Shown piece by piece: positions 25,160 through 34,159 of a DNA stretch of 64,000 nt; the first letter of the stretch is position 1; each line of letters begins with the position of its first letter. Position numbers and translations under genes: made by a program. The DNA comes from Candidatus Merdivicinus intestinigallinarum (GTDB taxonomy: Bacteria; Bacillota; Clostridia; Oscillospirales; Ruminococcaceae): positions 1 to 64,000 of the forward strand of contig DVOW01000032.1 in NCBI GenBank assembly GCA_018713335.1. Direction: 5' to 3'. Under the pieces are notes generated by a model that was not told the origin of the DNA, did not search any database, and saw only the letters and a program-made list of their open reading frames with translations.

Positions 25160-27421
25160 TCAGTCCCGGCCGTAGCCGGCGGCGTAGTAGTTGATGAGGC
25201 AGCCTTCCAGGATGATGGTCTTTTCATCGTTGGTCAGTCCCTTGACGTACAGGGTGATGTCCTGGACGCCGTTTTTAGAAACAACCTTGCCGGGGATCAC
25301 TTCCGCGCCGTTTTTCACGGCCTCCCGGATGCCGGGGACATACAGGAAATCGCCGGGTTCGTAATCAAAGGGGGTGTTTTCGTCCAGGGTGAAGGGGAGG
25401 ATGCCCCAGTTGATGCAGTTGGAACGGTACCGCTTGGTGGCGTAGCTGTAAGCGATATTGGCGACGCCTCCCAGCACCTTCTGGCAGGAGGCCGCCTGTT
25501 CCCGGGCGGAGCCGTCGCCGGGGCGGTTGGCGAACACGCCGGAACCTACGGTGGTTTCCTTTAAGGTATCGGCAGGCAGGCTCAGTTTGTCCATGACGGC
25601 GGCCAGCTCTGCGGGGATTTCTCCATTCCGGACAGCGTCGGCCATGTCACGGGCGGCTTTGGAGCGTCCCACATATTCGGGGACACGGCGGGACAGGGCG
25701 AACTCGGAGAGCTTCACCGGGTTGGAACGGTAGGAGGAGGTTTCGCCGGAGGGGATCAGCTCGTCGGTGGTAGTGACCGGGTCGTCGATGACGGCGGCCA
25801 GCTTCACCAGCAGGTTCTCCTGGAGGGGGTACATCTTGGGCCAGTCGGCGATGTTGGGCCCCAGTTTCAGCTGGGCGTCCGGATCGGCCTTGCCGAAGCC
25901 GTAGTAGCAGCGTTTTTTGTAGATTTCCCCGTCATACTCGTAGGGCATGTCCGGCACGTTGTAGTCGATCTCGGTGGCTGCTGTCAGCACGCCGCCGTTT
26001 TTGGCGGTGGCCGCGATGGAACGGGCGTCCATCAGAGCAACGGAGGAAATCTGGCCCTGGCCGGGTTTAGAGCCTTCCCGGTTGGGGAAGTTGCGGGTGG
26101 TGTGGCGGATGGAGAAGCCGTTGTGGGAGGGCACGTCGCCCGCACCGAAACAGGGGCCGCAGAAGGCGGTCTTCATAATGGCGCCGGCTTCCAGCAGATC
26201 GGCGGCCACGCCGTTTCTGGTGACAGCCATGCTCACCGGGACAGAGGCCGGGTAAACGCTCAAGGAGAAGTAATCGCTGCCGGTGGAGCCGCCCTTTAAG
26301 ATGGCCGCCGCTTCCACCAGGTTTTCATACAGGCCGCCTGCGCACCCGGCGATGATGCCCTGGTCCACATGGACCTTGCCGTCTACGATCTTGTCGGTGA
26401 GGCGGAAATCTACCTGTCCGGCGAACTGCTTCTTGCCCTCTTCCTCGATTCTGCCCAAAATGGCGTAGGGGTCGGCCTGCAGTTCCCGGATGGTTACTGC
26501 GTTGGAGGGGTGGAAGGGCAGGGCGATCATGGGTTCGATTTCGGAAAGATCGATTTTCACCATCCGGTCGTAGTAAGCGATTTTGCCGGGCTGCAGTTTC
26601 TGATAGCGTTCCGGCTTGCCGTGGACTTTATAGAAGTTCTCTACCACCTCGTCGGTTTCCCAGATGGAGGTGAGGCAGGCGGTTTCAGTGGTCATAACGT
26701 CAATGCCAAGCCGGAAGTCGGCGGACAAACTTTTGACGCCGGGGCCTGCAAATTCCAGCACCCGGTTGGTGACAAAGCCCTGCTTGAATACCGCGCCGCA
26801 GAGGGCGATAGCCACGTCGTGGGGGCCCACGCCCCGTTTGGGCACACCTTCTAAGTAAACCAGGACCACTTCCGGGGCGTCTACATCGTAGGTGTTTTCC
26901 AAAAGCTGTTTCACCAGCTCCGGGCCGCCTTCGCCCACGCCCATGCAGCCGATGGCGCCGTAGCGGGTGTGGCTGTCGGAACCTAAGATCATTTTGCCGC
27001 AGCCGGCCATTTCTTCCCGGGCGTACTGGTGGATGACGGACTGATGGGCCGGGACATAGATGCCGCCGTATTTTTTGGCCGCGGACAGGCCGAATACGTG
27101 GTCGTCCTCGTTGATGGTGCCGCCCACGGCGCACAGGGAGTTGTGGCAGTTGGTCAGAGCATAGGGAATGGGGAATTTCTGCAAACCGGAAGCTCTGGCC
27201 GTCTGGATAATGCCCACATAGGTGATGTCGTGGGACATGAGGGCGTCAAACCTGATCCGCATTTTCTTGGGGTCCGCGGATTTGGAATGGGCCCGCATAA
27301 TCTGGTAGGCAATGGTTTCTTCCCGGGCCTTTTCCGGGGCGGGAAGATCCGCGCCGGAATCAGCGGGGATGATTTGCACGCCGTCCTTTAAATAGACGCC
27401 GGACTGACAAAGTTCGATCAT
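25160..27421 (-). CDS. Aconitate hydratase
   Basis: 753 residues. The [4Fe-4S] ligands appear as GCAGGLYEN (first Cys, about residue 360) and CGPCFGAGD (second and third, about 425); active-site segments include [14 protein letters not shown] and the C-terminal swivel domain with [13 protein letters not shown]. It isomerises citrate and isocitrate. The length is shorter than the ~900-residue AcnA type and matches the clostridial hydratase/aconitase branch. AGGAGG precedes the start. First gene of the acn-icd-rex operon; no citrate synthase is in the window. Confidence 0.9.
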   Translation of the reverse strand: MIELCQSGVYLKDGVQIIPADSGADLPAPEKAREETIAYQIMRAHSKSADPKKMRIRFDALMSHDITYVGIIQTARASGLQKFPIPYALTNCHNSLCAVGGTINEDDHVFGLSAAKKYGGIYVPAHQSVIHQYAREEMAGCGKMILGSDSHTRYGAIGCMGVGEGGPELVKQLLENTYDVDAPEVVLVYLEGVPKRGVGPHDVAIALCGAVFKQGFVTNRVLEFAGPGVKSLSADFRLGIDVMTTETACLTSIWETDEVVENFYKVHGKPERYQKLQPGKIAYYDRMVKIDLSEIEPMIALPFHPSNAVTIRELQADPYAILGRIEEEGKKQFAGQVDFRLTDKIVDGKVHVDQGIIAGCAGGLYENLVEAAAILKGGSTGSDYFSLSVYPASVPVSMAVTRNGVAADLLEAGAIMKTAFCGPCFGAGDVPSHNGFSIRHTTRNFPNREGSKPGQGQISSVALMDARSIAATAKNGGVLTAATEIDYNVPDMPYEYDGEIYKKRCYYGFGKADPDAQLKLGPNIADWPKMYPLQENLLVKLAAVIDDPVTTTDELIPSGETSSYRSNPVKLSEFALSRRVPEYVGRSKAARDMADAVRNGEIPAELAAVMDKLSLPADTLKETTVGSGVFANRPGDGSAREQAASCQKVLGGVANIAYSYATKRYRSNCINWGILPFTLDENTPFDYEPGDFLYVPGIREAVKNGAEVIPGKVVSKNGVQDITLYVKGLTNDEKTIILEGCLINYYAAGYGRD

Positions 27422-27513
27422 GGAAAAACCTCCTGTTCATTTCCGCCGGGCGGCGGGGTGTTTATGCTGTTAAGGATGGCCAATGGCGCCCTTATTGAGA
27501 ACCATACAGTTTT

Positions 27514-27549
27514 ATTTTATCACAAAATGGATTGATAAGCAATTAACAA
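27514..27549 (-). promoter_or_regulatory. Promoter of acn-icd-rex with a Rex-like box
   Basis: On the minus strand TTGCTT, 17-bp spacer and TAAAAT form the promoter (27514-27542). The 18-mer at 27532-27549, TTGATAA-GCAA-TTAACAA, matches the Rex consensus except one base and overlaps the -35. Rex would thus control its own operon. Confidence 0.65.
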
Positions 27550-27581
27550 TTCTGGATATTTCCAAAAAAATAACATTTCTA

Positions 27582-27610
27582 TTGTAAAAACTGTTTTTTA
27601 ATGTTATAAT
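27582..27610 (+). promoter_or_regulatory. Promoter of the glycosyltransferase operon
   Basis: TTGTAA, 17-bp spacer, TATAAT, divergent from the acn promoter. Confidence 0.75.
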
Positions 27611-27687
27611 ATATAAGCTTATAGAGAAAAGAAAAAATCGGAACGCTGCGGCAGATTTCGGAAAATGGGCGAAAGGGGATAGATTTT

Positions 27688-28617
27688 ATGACCAAAGTGG
27701 CAGTGTTGATTCCATGCTACAACGAGGAAAAAACCATCGGGAAGGTGGTGGCGGACTACAAAGCGGCCTTGCCGGAGGCGGATATTTATGTTTACAACAA
27801 CAATTCCACCGACCGGACCGCGGAAATCGCGGAAAAAGCGGGAGCCATTGTCCGCAACGAGTACCGCCAGGGCAAGGGCAACGTGGTGCGCAGCATGTTC
27901 CGGCAGATTGACGCCGACTGCTACCTGATGATCGACGGGGACGACACCTACCCGGCGGAAAACGCCCGGGATATGGTGGAATATGTCCTTTCCGGCCAGG
28001 CCGATATGGTCATCGGCGACCGGCTCTCCTCCACCTATTTTACCGAAAACAAGCGGCCCTTCCACAATATGGGAAATGTGCTGGTGCGAAAGCTCATCAA
28101 CTGGCTGTTCCACTCCAATATCAACGACATTATGACCGGCTACCGGGCCTTCAGCAAGGCCTTTGTCAAAGGGTTCCCGGTTCTGTCCCGAGGGTTTGAA
28201 ATTGAAACGGAAATGTCCATCCACGCTGTGGACAAGAACTTCCTCTTAAAGGAGATCCCGGTGACATACCGGGACCGCCCCGACGGCAGCGAGTCGAAGC
28301 TCAATACCTATTCCGATGGCTTCAAGGTGCTGAAAACCATTTTCCGTCTGTTCCGGGAGTACCGGCCCCTGGCCTTTTTCAGCGCCTTTGCCCTTTTATT
28401 CCTGCTGATTACCCTGATTTTGTTCCTGCCGGTGTTTGTGGATTACCTGCGCACCGGGCTTGTAGACCGGGTTCCCACACTGGTAGTGTCCGGCGTGTTC
28501 GGCACCTGCTCCCTGCTTTCCTTCCTGGTGGGCGTCATTTTGGACGTGGTGGTAAAGAAAGACCGGCAGATGTACGAGATCCTTATGAACCTCCGCACAG
28601 AATTGCAGGACAAATAA
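27688..28617 (+). CDS. Family 2 glycosyltransferase, polyprenyl-phosphate-sugar synthase type
   Basis: 309 residues. The GT-A domain starts VAVLIPCYNEEKTIG and holds the DXD-like motif DGDDTYP (about residue 90). The middle (IMTGYRAFSKAF, GFEIETEMS) fits dolichyl/undecaprenyl-phosphate mannose or glucose synthases. Two C-terminal membrane spans (about 230-290) anchor it. It would make a lipid-linked sugar on the inner membrane face for envelope glycosylation. It is followed after 16 bases by a large membrane protein. Confidence 0.88.
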   Translation: MTKVAVLIPCYNEEKTIGKVVADYKAALPEADIYVYNNNSTDRTAEIAEKAGAIVRNEYRQGKGNVVRSMFRQIDADCYLMIDGDDTYPAENARDMVEYVLSGQADMVIGDRLSSTYFTENKRPFHNMGNVLVRKLINWLFHSNINDIMTGYRAFSKAFVKGFPVLSRGFEIETEMSIHAVDKNFLLKEIPVTYRDRPDGSESKLNTYSDGFKVLKTIFRLFREYRPLAFFSAFALLFLLITLILFLPVFVDYLRTGLVDRVPTLVVSGVFGTCSLLSFLVGVILDVVVKKDRQMYEILMNLRTELQDK

Positions 28618-28633
28618 CGGGGACAGACAGGCT

Positions 28634-29851
28634 ATGAAACAACATTTGCGGAATTTTGGGTGGAGCTGCGCCGTCTTTATCCTTTGCATCGCGATTTTTA
28701 CCGGCGCCATGGCCGCCGCCTTTGCCATCCCCAACAGCGCCATCGAAAGCAACCAGCGGCAGGCTGTGGCGGTGATCGAATCGGAGGGCCAGTACCCCCG
28801 GTACTTTTTCGACACACCGGCCTGCCAGCTGGACAACTTTACCGACGGCCTGATGCTGGACCGGGCTATCAATCCGGACGAAAGCCGGGGACCTCTGGTG
28901 TCGGCCATGGACATTGAGGGGTATTCCCGGTACTGGCACGGCTATCAGGTGTTTTTGCGGCCGGCTCTGACCCTCCTCAATTATAAGCAGATCCGGTATC
29001 TGAACATGATGGTGTTTTTCATCCTGCTGGCCGGGGCCTTCGCGCTGATGCAGCGGAAAATGGGGACCCGTCCGGCAGTGGGATTTTTGGTTTCCGTGGC
29101 GGCCTGCTACGCCATTATCATTCCGCTGTCCATGCAGTTTATGTCGGTGTTCGTTCTGATGCTCCTGGGCTGTATCTGGGTTCTGTGGCGGCATGGAAAG
29201 ACGACTCCTTCGGAGGCCGTCCTCTTTTTTATGGTGCTGGGGATGACCACGAATTTCCTGGACCTGCTGACGGCCCCTCTTTTGACCCTGGGGATGCCCC
29301 TGGCCGTGTATCTGTACCTGGAGATCGCCTCCCATCCGGAAAATGGCTGGTTTACCGGTTTTAAGCGGCTCTTTTTCCCGTCCCTGGCCTGGGGGCTGGG
29401 CTACGGCGGCTGCTGGGTATGCAAATGGGCGGTAGGGTCCCTGGTTCTCCGCCGGAACGTCTTTGCGGAAGCCGTTTCCCAGATTTTCTTCCGGGTGTCC
29501 GGCAGCGAGGACTACCCCTTGGACCGGATGGAGGCCCTTTCCAAAAATTTTGACCGGATGTTTGTGGACCCCGGCAAGCGGCTGCTTTTGCTGCTGGGGA
29601 TCATCCTGGGGCTGTGGCTTCTGCTGGCCCTTCTGTTCCGGAAATCATGGAAACAGCTGCTGAATGGGACGGTGCTGCTCCTTGCGGCCCTGTACCCTTA
29701 CGCCTGGATTCTGGTCATGGCCAACCACTGCCAGATCCACTACTGGTTCACCTACCGGATACAGGCTGTGGCTCTCTTTGCCGTCGTCTGCTGGCTGGAT
29801 TTATCGGTGGACGCCGGGAAGATCCGGAGGCTTTTTCAAAAGAAAAACTGA
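28634..29851 (+). CDS. Multi-pass membrane protein, possible glycan-processing partner
   Basis: 405 residues: one N-terminal span, a ~90-residue extracytoplasmic loop (containing ESEGQYPRYFFDTPACQLDNF), then about eight spans. I do not recognise a named family; the topology and co-transcription with a polyprenyl-phosphate-sugar synthase suggest a membrane glycosyltransferase or flippase-like partner. This is inference from context. A terminator follows. Confidence 0.75.
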   Translation: MKQHLRNFGWSCAVFILCIAIFTGAMAAAFAIPNSAIESNQRQAVAVIESEGQYPRYFFDTPACQLDNFTDGLMLDRAINPDESRGPLVSAMDIEGYSRYWHGYQVFLRPALTLLNYKQIRYLNMMVFFILLAGAFALMQRKMGTRPAVGFLVSVAACYAIIIPLSMQFMSVFVLMLLGCIWVLWRHGKTTPSEAVLFFMVLGMTTNFLDLLTAPLLTLGMPLAVYLYLEIASHPENGWFTGFKRLFFPSLAWGLGYGGCWVCKWAVGSLVLRRNVFAEAVSQIFFRVSGSEDYPLDRMEALSKNFDRMFVDPGKRLLLLLGIILGLWLLLALLFRKSWKQLLNGTVLLLAALYPYAWILVMANHCQIHYWFTYRIQAVALFAVVCWLDLSVDAGKIRRLFQKKN

Positions 29852-29862
29852 ATCTTCATAGC

Positions 29863-29899
29863 AAAACCCGGGGCAGATAATGGTGTCTGTCCCGGGTTT
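29863..29899 (+). terminator. Terminator of the glycosyltransferase operon
   Basis: AAAACCCGGGGCAGA ... TCTGTCCCGGGTTT, a strong stem. Its left arm repeats almost exactly at 30209, on the other side of the hairpin array. Confidence 0.8.
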
Positions 29900-29975
29900 C
29901 GTCTGGCAATTTATATAAGGGTTTATGCTTTGCTAACGCAAATGCACCGCAGATAAAATTTTAGGAGATTCTAAA

Positions 29976-30165
29976 CCGCCATTTTGCAAGCAAAATGGCG
30001 GTGGCGGGTCATCGCCAGGCGCTCTGCGGAGCGCCTTTTTTCTTGATAGTTCGCGCCCGGGGCGCGAAAAGATTGGATTTCGCCCATTGCGATGGGCGAC
30101 CAAAGGCGTTGCCTTTGGAAACCACAAGCTTTTGAAAAAGCTTGACCAAAACTTTTTATTTTCCC
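29976..30165 (+). repeat. Intergenic multi-hairpin array, copy A
   Basis: Seven consecutive hairpins fill this gene-free stretch: CCGCCATTTTG/CAAAATGGCGG (29976-30001); TGGCG/CGCCA; GGCGCTC/GAGCGCC plus a T-run (30018-30041); TTCGCGCC/GGCGCGAA; TCGCCCAT-TGCG-ATGGGCGA (30080-30099); CCAAAGGC-GTT-GCCTTTGG; CAAGCTTTT/AAAAGCTTG (30125-30144), then ACCAAAACTTTTTATTTT. The last three hairpins and the tail match copy B at 43550 in order, loop and spacing, although stem bases differ. No ORF runs through it. It resembles an intergenic repeat family; I know no function. Confidence 0.7.
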
Positions 30166-30208
30166 TCATCATGCGAATTTATTCTGAAAGGAACCGTTCA
30201 ACAACTCG

Positions 30209-30243
30209 AAACCCGGGGCAGACCTTCTATCTGCTCCGGGTTG
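30209..30243. terminator. Terminator hairpin facing the aminotransferase 3' end
   Basis: AACCCGGGGCAGA/TCTGCTCCGGGTT with a 7-nt loop and TTGTTTT on the plus side; near-duplicate of 29863-29899. Confidence 0.7.
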
Positions 30244-30261
30244 TTTTCACTGTTCCAAAAT

Positions 30262-31554
30262 TTACGCGGCCTGTTCCTGGAGCAGCTTTTCCACTGCGGC
30301 CAGCTTCACGCACAGGCAGAGGATTTCCGCCGCCTTTTCCAGGTCTTCCATGGAAGGATAGGTGGGGGCGATGCGGATGTTGGTGTCCTCCGGGTCCACG
30401 CCGTAGGGGAAGGAAGCGCCGGCGCCGGTCAGGGTGACGCCCGCCTCTTTGCAGAGGGAAACCACCCGTTTGGCGCAGCCGGGCAGGACGTTTAAAGAGA
30501 AGAAATATCCGCCGTTGGGCCGGGTCCAGCTGGCGATGCCGAGGCCGCCCAGCTCTTTTTCCAGCATATTCAGCACCAGCTCGAACCGGGGCTGGATCAA
30601 GGCTTTGTGCTTGGCCATGTGGGCCTTCATGCCCTCGGCGCTGCCGAAGAACCGGACGTGGCGGAGCTGGTTTATCTTGTCAAAGCCGATGGTCTGCATG
30701 GACAGGAATTTTTTCGCCCAGGCAAGGTTTTTCTCGCTCATGCCCATAACGGCCACGCCCGCGCCGCTGAAGGAAATTTTAGAGGTGGAGGCGAAAATGT
30801 ACACCATGTCCTCAGAGCCCAGCTTTTTGCACTCGTCCATAATGTTTAACAGGGTGTCCGGGGTGTCGGTCAGGTCGTGGATGCAGTAGGCGTTGTCCCA
30901 GAAGATCCGGAAGTCCCGGGCCGCGGGCTTTAAGGCGGCGAAGCGGCGGACGGTTTCGTCCGAATAGGTGATGCCGTCGGGGTTGGAATATTTGGGCACG
31001 CACCAGATGCCTTTGACAGACGGGTCGGAGGACACCAGTTTTTCCACCATGTCCATATCCGGGCCGTTTTCCGTCATGGGGATGTTGATCATCTCGATGC
31101 CAAAGGTTTCCGTAACGGCAAAATGGCGGTCGTAGCCGGGGACGGGGCAGAGGAATTTCAGTTTGCCCTGCCGGTTCCAGGGGGCTTCCCCTTGGCAGGT
31201 CCCAAACTGCATGGCACGGGCCACGGTGTCGTACATGAGGTTTAAGCTGGAGTTGCCCCCCACAAAGATTTCAGAGGGTTTTAAGCCCAACAGGTCGGCA
31301 AAAAGCTGCCGCGCTTCCGGGATACCCTCCAGAAGGCCGTAGTTCCGGGCGTCTTCCCCGGCGGCCGTTTGAAGAAGGTCCTTGGAGGTTAGGCAGTCCA
31401 TCATGCCCATGGACAGGTCCAGCTGTTCCGCCGAGGGTTTCCCCCGGGACATATCCAGTTTCAGCCCCTGGGCCTGCACTGCCCGGTACTGCGCATCCAG
31501 TTCTTTTTTCTGCTCCGCCAGCTGTCCGGCGGAAACGCTGCTCATCAACGCCAT
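30262..31554 (-). CDS. Class I/II aminotransferase
   Basis: 430 residues of a PLP-dependent fold-type I aminotransferase. The PLP lysine is in ASTSKISFSGAG (about residue 250), preceded by the ring-stacking and Asp region WDNAYCIHDL. The enzyme resembles the distinct aspartate-aminotransferase-like family (PF12897) more than classical AspC. The ATG at 31554 is better spaced from GGAGGG than the one at 31560. Donor and acceptor are not determinable. It stands alone between a terminator and the helicase gene. Confidence 0.85.
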   Translation of the reverse strand: MALMSSVSAGQLAEQKKELDAQYRAVQAQGLKLDMSRGKPSAEQLDLSMGMMDCLTSKDLLQTAAGEDARNYGLLEGIPEARQLFADLLGLKPSEIFVGGNSSLNLMYDTVARAMQFGTCQGEAPWNRQGKLKFLCPVPGYDRHFAVTETFGIEMINIPMTENGPDMDMVEKLVSSDPSVKGIWCVPKYSNPDGITYSDETVRRFAALKPAARDFRIFWDNAYCIHDLTDTPDTLLNIMDECKKLGSEDMVYIFASTSKISFSGAGVAVMGMSEKNLAWAKKFLSMQTIGFDKINQLRHVRFFGSAEGMKAHMAKHKALIQPRFELVLNMLEKELGGLGIASWTRPNGGYFFSLNVLPGCAKRVVSLCKEAGVTLTGAGASFPYGVDPEDTNIRIAPTYPSMEDLEKAAEILCLCVKLAAVEKLLQEQAA

Positions 31555-31763
31555 ATTCATACCCTCCAAATGATTCTCCAGTTGCGAATGACTGTATTTT
31601 TTATTATACACCTTTTGAAAATTTTTGCAAGAACTATTTTGAAATCCTGCAAAAAACTCCCTCCAAAGAATTGTATGTATCCAGCGCCGAAACTGTTCAT
31701 GTTGGATAAAATGGCCTTTTCAGAGCAGATTTACAGAAATTATATGAATAAACATTCAGCGGA

Positions 31764-33815
31764 TTATTCTTTTCGGCGGAGAAAACCCATTTTGACGCAG
31801 TGGGCCAGGCTGAGAGTTTTTTCGCCGCAGCTTTCAAAAAAGACCTTGGCCCCGCCGTTTTTGAAGGATTGGATGACGCCTGCGCCAAAAAGACGGTGGG
31901 ACACCGGGTCCCCGACGGCGAATCCATCGTCTTTTGAGGGCCGTTTCGAGGAAGCGGACAAAAAGGCGTACCCAAACCGGGAGAGCCGCAGGTTTGGCAG
32001 CGCTTCCGGCGGGTCAAAGAGCACCAGCCGGTCCCTGGCCCGGGTGGCCCCCACGTAAAACAGCCGCATTTCCTCCCAGTAAGGCCCGTCGTCCTGGTAT
32101 TTGCGGGCCAGCAGGGCGGATTTTCCAGGCAGAACCCCGTCAAAGCAGTCCCAGAGGATGACCGTGTCGAATTCCAGCCCCTTGGCCGAGTGGATGGTGG
32201 AGAGGGTGACCCGGGCCTCCTCCGGCCGGTAAGCCGCCGGGGCGGAGGCCGCCTCCATCCGGACAAAGAGGGTGGGGAAGTCCGGCGAGGTTTCACAGAG
32301 CCACCGAAGCTGGCTGTAACGCATCCGGATCAGCGGGTCGCCCTTTTCCCACCGCTGCCGCAGCCGTTTCCCCAGGGCCAGCTTGGTTTCCAGGGCTTCC
32401 AGGGCCTTATAAGGGGAAAGGGTCTGGCAGGCTTCCAAAACCTCCGCCATATTCAAGGCGGAGCCTCCCCGGGGAGAAAGGGGGGCGGCTTCCCTTAAAA
32501 GCTCCGGCACAGATTTTAAGCCGTCCGCCCTGAGAAGGACGTTTTGGTAAAGAAGCTGGTCCAGGTCCGGCCGGTAATCCAAATACCGGAAGGCCTCCAG
32601 ATCGTAGGGGTTCGCGCAGAGGAACAACAGGGCCGCCATGGTTTTGGCATGGTATTTGATGAGGGAAACTGGCCCGGCGTCCAGGCGGAAGGGAATATGG
32701 GCCTCCTGCAAATACAGGGACAGGGCGCAGGCCGAAAGGTTGTTGCGGTATAAAATCCCCACCGTTTCATTTGGCGGCGTTTCCCGGATGATGGCGGCGG
32801 CCTCCTGGAAAGCGTCGGACATGTCCCGAGGGGAAACCCGTTCCACCGCGCCCCCTTCCGGCCTGGTGGGGATCAGGAGCTTGTCGAAGCGCTCCGGGCT
32901 TTGGCGGATAAAGCCTTCGCAGAGGGAGAGAATCTCCGGCCGGCTGCGGTGATTGTGCTCCATTTTCAGCACCCGGGCATTGGGAAAGGTTTTGGGGAAC
33001 CGCAGGATGCCGCCGGGGTCCGCCCCGCGGAAGCCGTAGATGCTCTGGTCCTCGTCCCCCACCAGGAAAAGGCCATTCCCTTCTGGGGCCAGCAGCTCCA
33101 AAAGGGCGGTCTGCACCGGGGAAAGGTCCTGGCCCTCGTCCACGTTCCAGTAGTCGTACCGTTCCCGCCAGCTTTGCAGGAAGGCCGGGCGCTTTACCAG
33201 GATTTCCCGGGAAAACAGCAGCAGGTCGTCGTAGTCCATGAGGCGCTCCGCCTTTTTTACCGCCTCGTACCGGGTGAAAATGGACAGGAAATAGGGCGGC
33301 AGGTCCGGAAGGGAGGAAATTTCCCCTTTGGAAAGCATCCGGTTTTTGCAAAGGCCGGTTTTGGAAAGCAGGTCGGACAAAAGCTCCTCATCCGGGGACG
33401 CGCCGGTCACCTCCTCCGCGCACCGGCGCATAATGGCCGCGGAACCGGGGGATTCCTCGCTGCCGGCAAGCCTTGGGAGGGGACGCCCCGACTGCCGGGA
33501 AAAATCGGTTAAAATCCGCAGGCAGAGGCTGTGGATGGTGCTGATGTCCGGGGCTTTCGGGAACAGGTCCCCAAACAGTTCCGAGAACCGCCGCCCCATG
33601 TCCCCGGCGGATTCCCGGGAAAAGGAAAGGCAGCAGATCCGTTCCGGCGCAGCACCCCGTTCCAAAAGGGCCGCCAGCCGCGCCACCAGCACCGTGGTTT
33701 TGCCGGAGCCGGGCACTGCCAGCAGCAGGGTGGGGGTCCTGCCGGTGGTCAGGGCCTGGGCCTGTACCGGGTTAAAGTAAATGCCTTTTTCCTCTAAATG
33801 CCGCAGGAGCTCCAT
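31764..33815 (-). CDS. UvrD/Rep-type superfamily 1 helicase
   Basis: 683 residues. Motif I AVPGSGKTT (about residue 33), motif II NVDEGQDLSPVQ, motif III DEDQSIYGFRGAD, and motif V STIHSAKGLEFDTVI are clear; it is a 3'-5' DNA helicase of the UvrD-like group, acting in repair or replication restart. A short C-terminal region (VSHRLFGAGVIQSF) resembles the tail found in UvrD/PcrA. The ATG at 33815 is followed by MELLRHLEEKG; upstream, GGAAAGGGGGG serves as ribosome site. The chromosome may also encode PcrA elsewhere, so no symbol is given. Confidence 0.87.
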   Translation of the reverse strand: MELLRHLEEKGIYFNPVQAQALTTGRTPTLLLAVPGSGKTTVLVARLAALLERGAAPERICCLSFSRESAGDMGRRFSELFGDLFPKAPDISTIHSLCLRILTDFSRQSGRPLPRLAGSEESPGSAAIMRRCAEEVTGASPDEELLSDLLSKTGLCKNRMLSKGEISSLPDLPPYFLSIFTRYEAVKKAERLMDYDDLLLFSREILVKRPAFLQSWRERYDYWNVDEGQDLSPVQTALLELLAPEGNGLFLVGDEDQSIYGFRGADPGGILRFPKTFPNARVLKMEHNHRSRPEILSLCEGFIRQSPERFDKLLIPTRPEGGAVERVSPRDMSDAFQEAAAIIRETPPNETVGILYRNNLSACALSLYLQEAHIPFRLDAGPVSLIKYHAKTMAALLFLCANPYDLEAFRYLDYRPDLDQLLYQNVLLRADGLKSVPELLREAAPLSPRGGSALNMAEVLEACQTLSPYKALEALETKLALGKRLRQRWEKGDPLIRMRYSQLRWLCETSPDFPTLFVRMEAASAPAAYRPEEARVTLSTIHSAKGLEFDTVILWDCFDGVLPGKSALLARKYQDDGPYWEEMRLFYVGATRARDRLVLFDPPEALPNLRLSRFGYAFLSASSKRPSKDDGFAVGDPVSHRLFGAGVIQSFKNGGAKVFFESCGEKTLSLAHCVKMGFLRRKE

Positions 33816-33849
33816 GGCGCGCCCCCCTTTCCGTCTGTTTTTCCATACT

Positions 33850-33878
33850 ATTATACCCTGTTTTTCCGCAGGAAACAA
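33850..33878 (-). promoter_or_regulatory. Promoter of the helicase gene
   Basis: On the minus strand: TTGTTT, 17-bp spacer, TATAAT. Confidence 0.7.
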
Positions 33879-34062
33879 GCGGCGGGAAGCTTTAGCGTGT
33901 TTGCGCAAGAATATTTTGGAGAGTTATGGGGATGATACCAATAAAAACCCTTGCTGAATCCCTGGGAATGAGTTAAAATAAAAGGGAAGGCAATTGTGCT
34001 GTTTGCCTAAAAATATGCTGCCCCTCTTGTGAAAGATTGGCCGCGTATTTGCTTTCATTCTG

Positions 34063-34091
34063 TTGACAGAAAGGGGGAAAACCAGTATAAT
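34063..34091 (+). promoter_or_regulatory. Consensus sigma-A promoter of adhE
   Basis: TTGACA, 17-bp spacer, TATAAT: both hexamers fully consensus, implying very strong expression when not repressed. The rest of the 33815-34160 interval holds only the helicase promoter and no gene. Confidence 0.92.
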
Positions 34092-34095
34092 AGAA

Positions 34096-34113
34096 TTGTT
34101 AAAAGATTAACAA
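34096..34113 (+). promoter_or_regulatory. Perfect Rex box at adhE
   Basis: TTGTTAA-AAGA-TTAACAA is an exact match to the consensus Rex operator and covers the transcription start of adhE, ideal for repression relieved by high NADH. Confidence 0.88.
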
Positions 34114-34159
34114 TCATTCCCCGAAGGAAAGTTTGGAACGAATAACAGGAGGTTTTGAA

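Noticed and set aside
23947-25194. 415-residue plus-strand frame opposite icd
   Set aside because: Antisense to a clear isocitrate dehydrogenase; repetitive G/V/H composition.
28583-29335. 250-residue minus-strand frame opposite the membrane protein gene
   Set aside because: Antisense shadow rich in H, Q and G with no ribosome site.
29976-30165. CRISPR array
   Set aside because: The repeated hairpins differ in sequence, spacing and length; there is no constant repeat with unique spacers and no cas gene.
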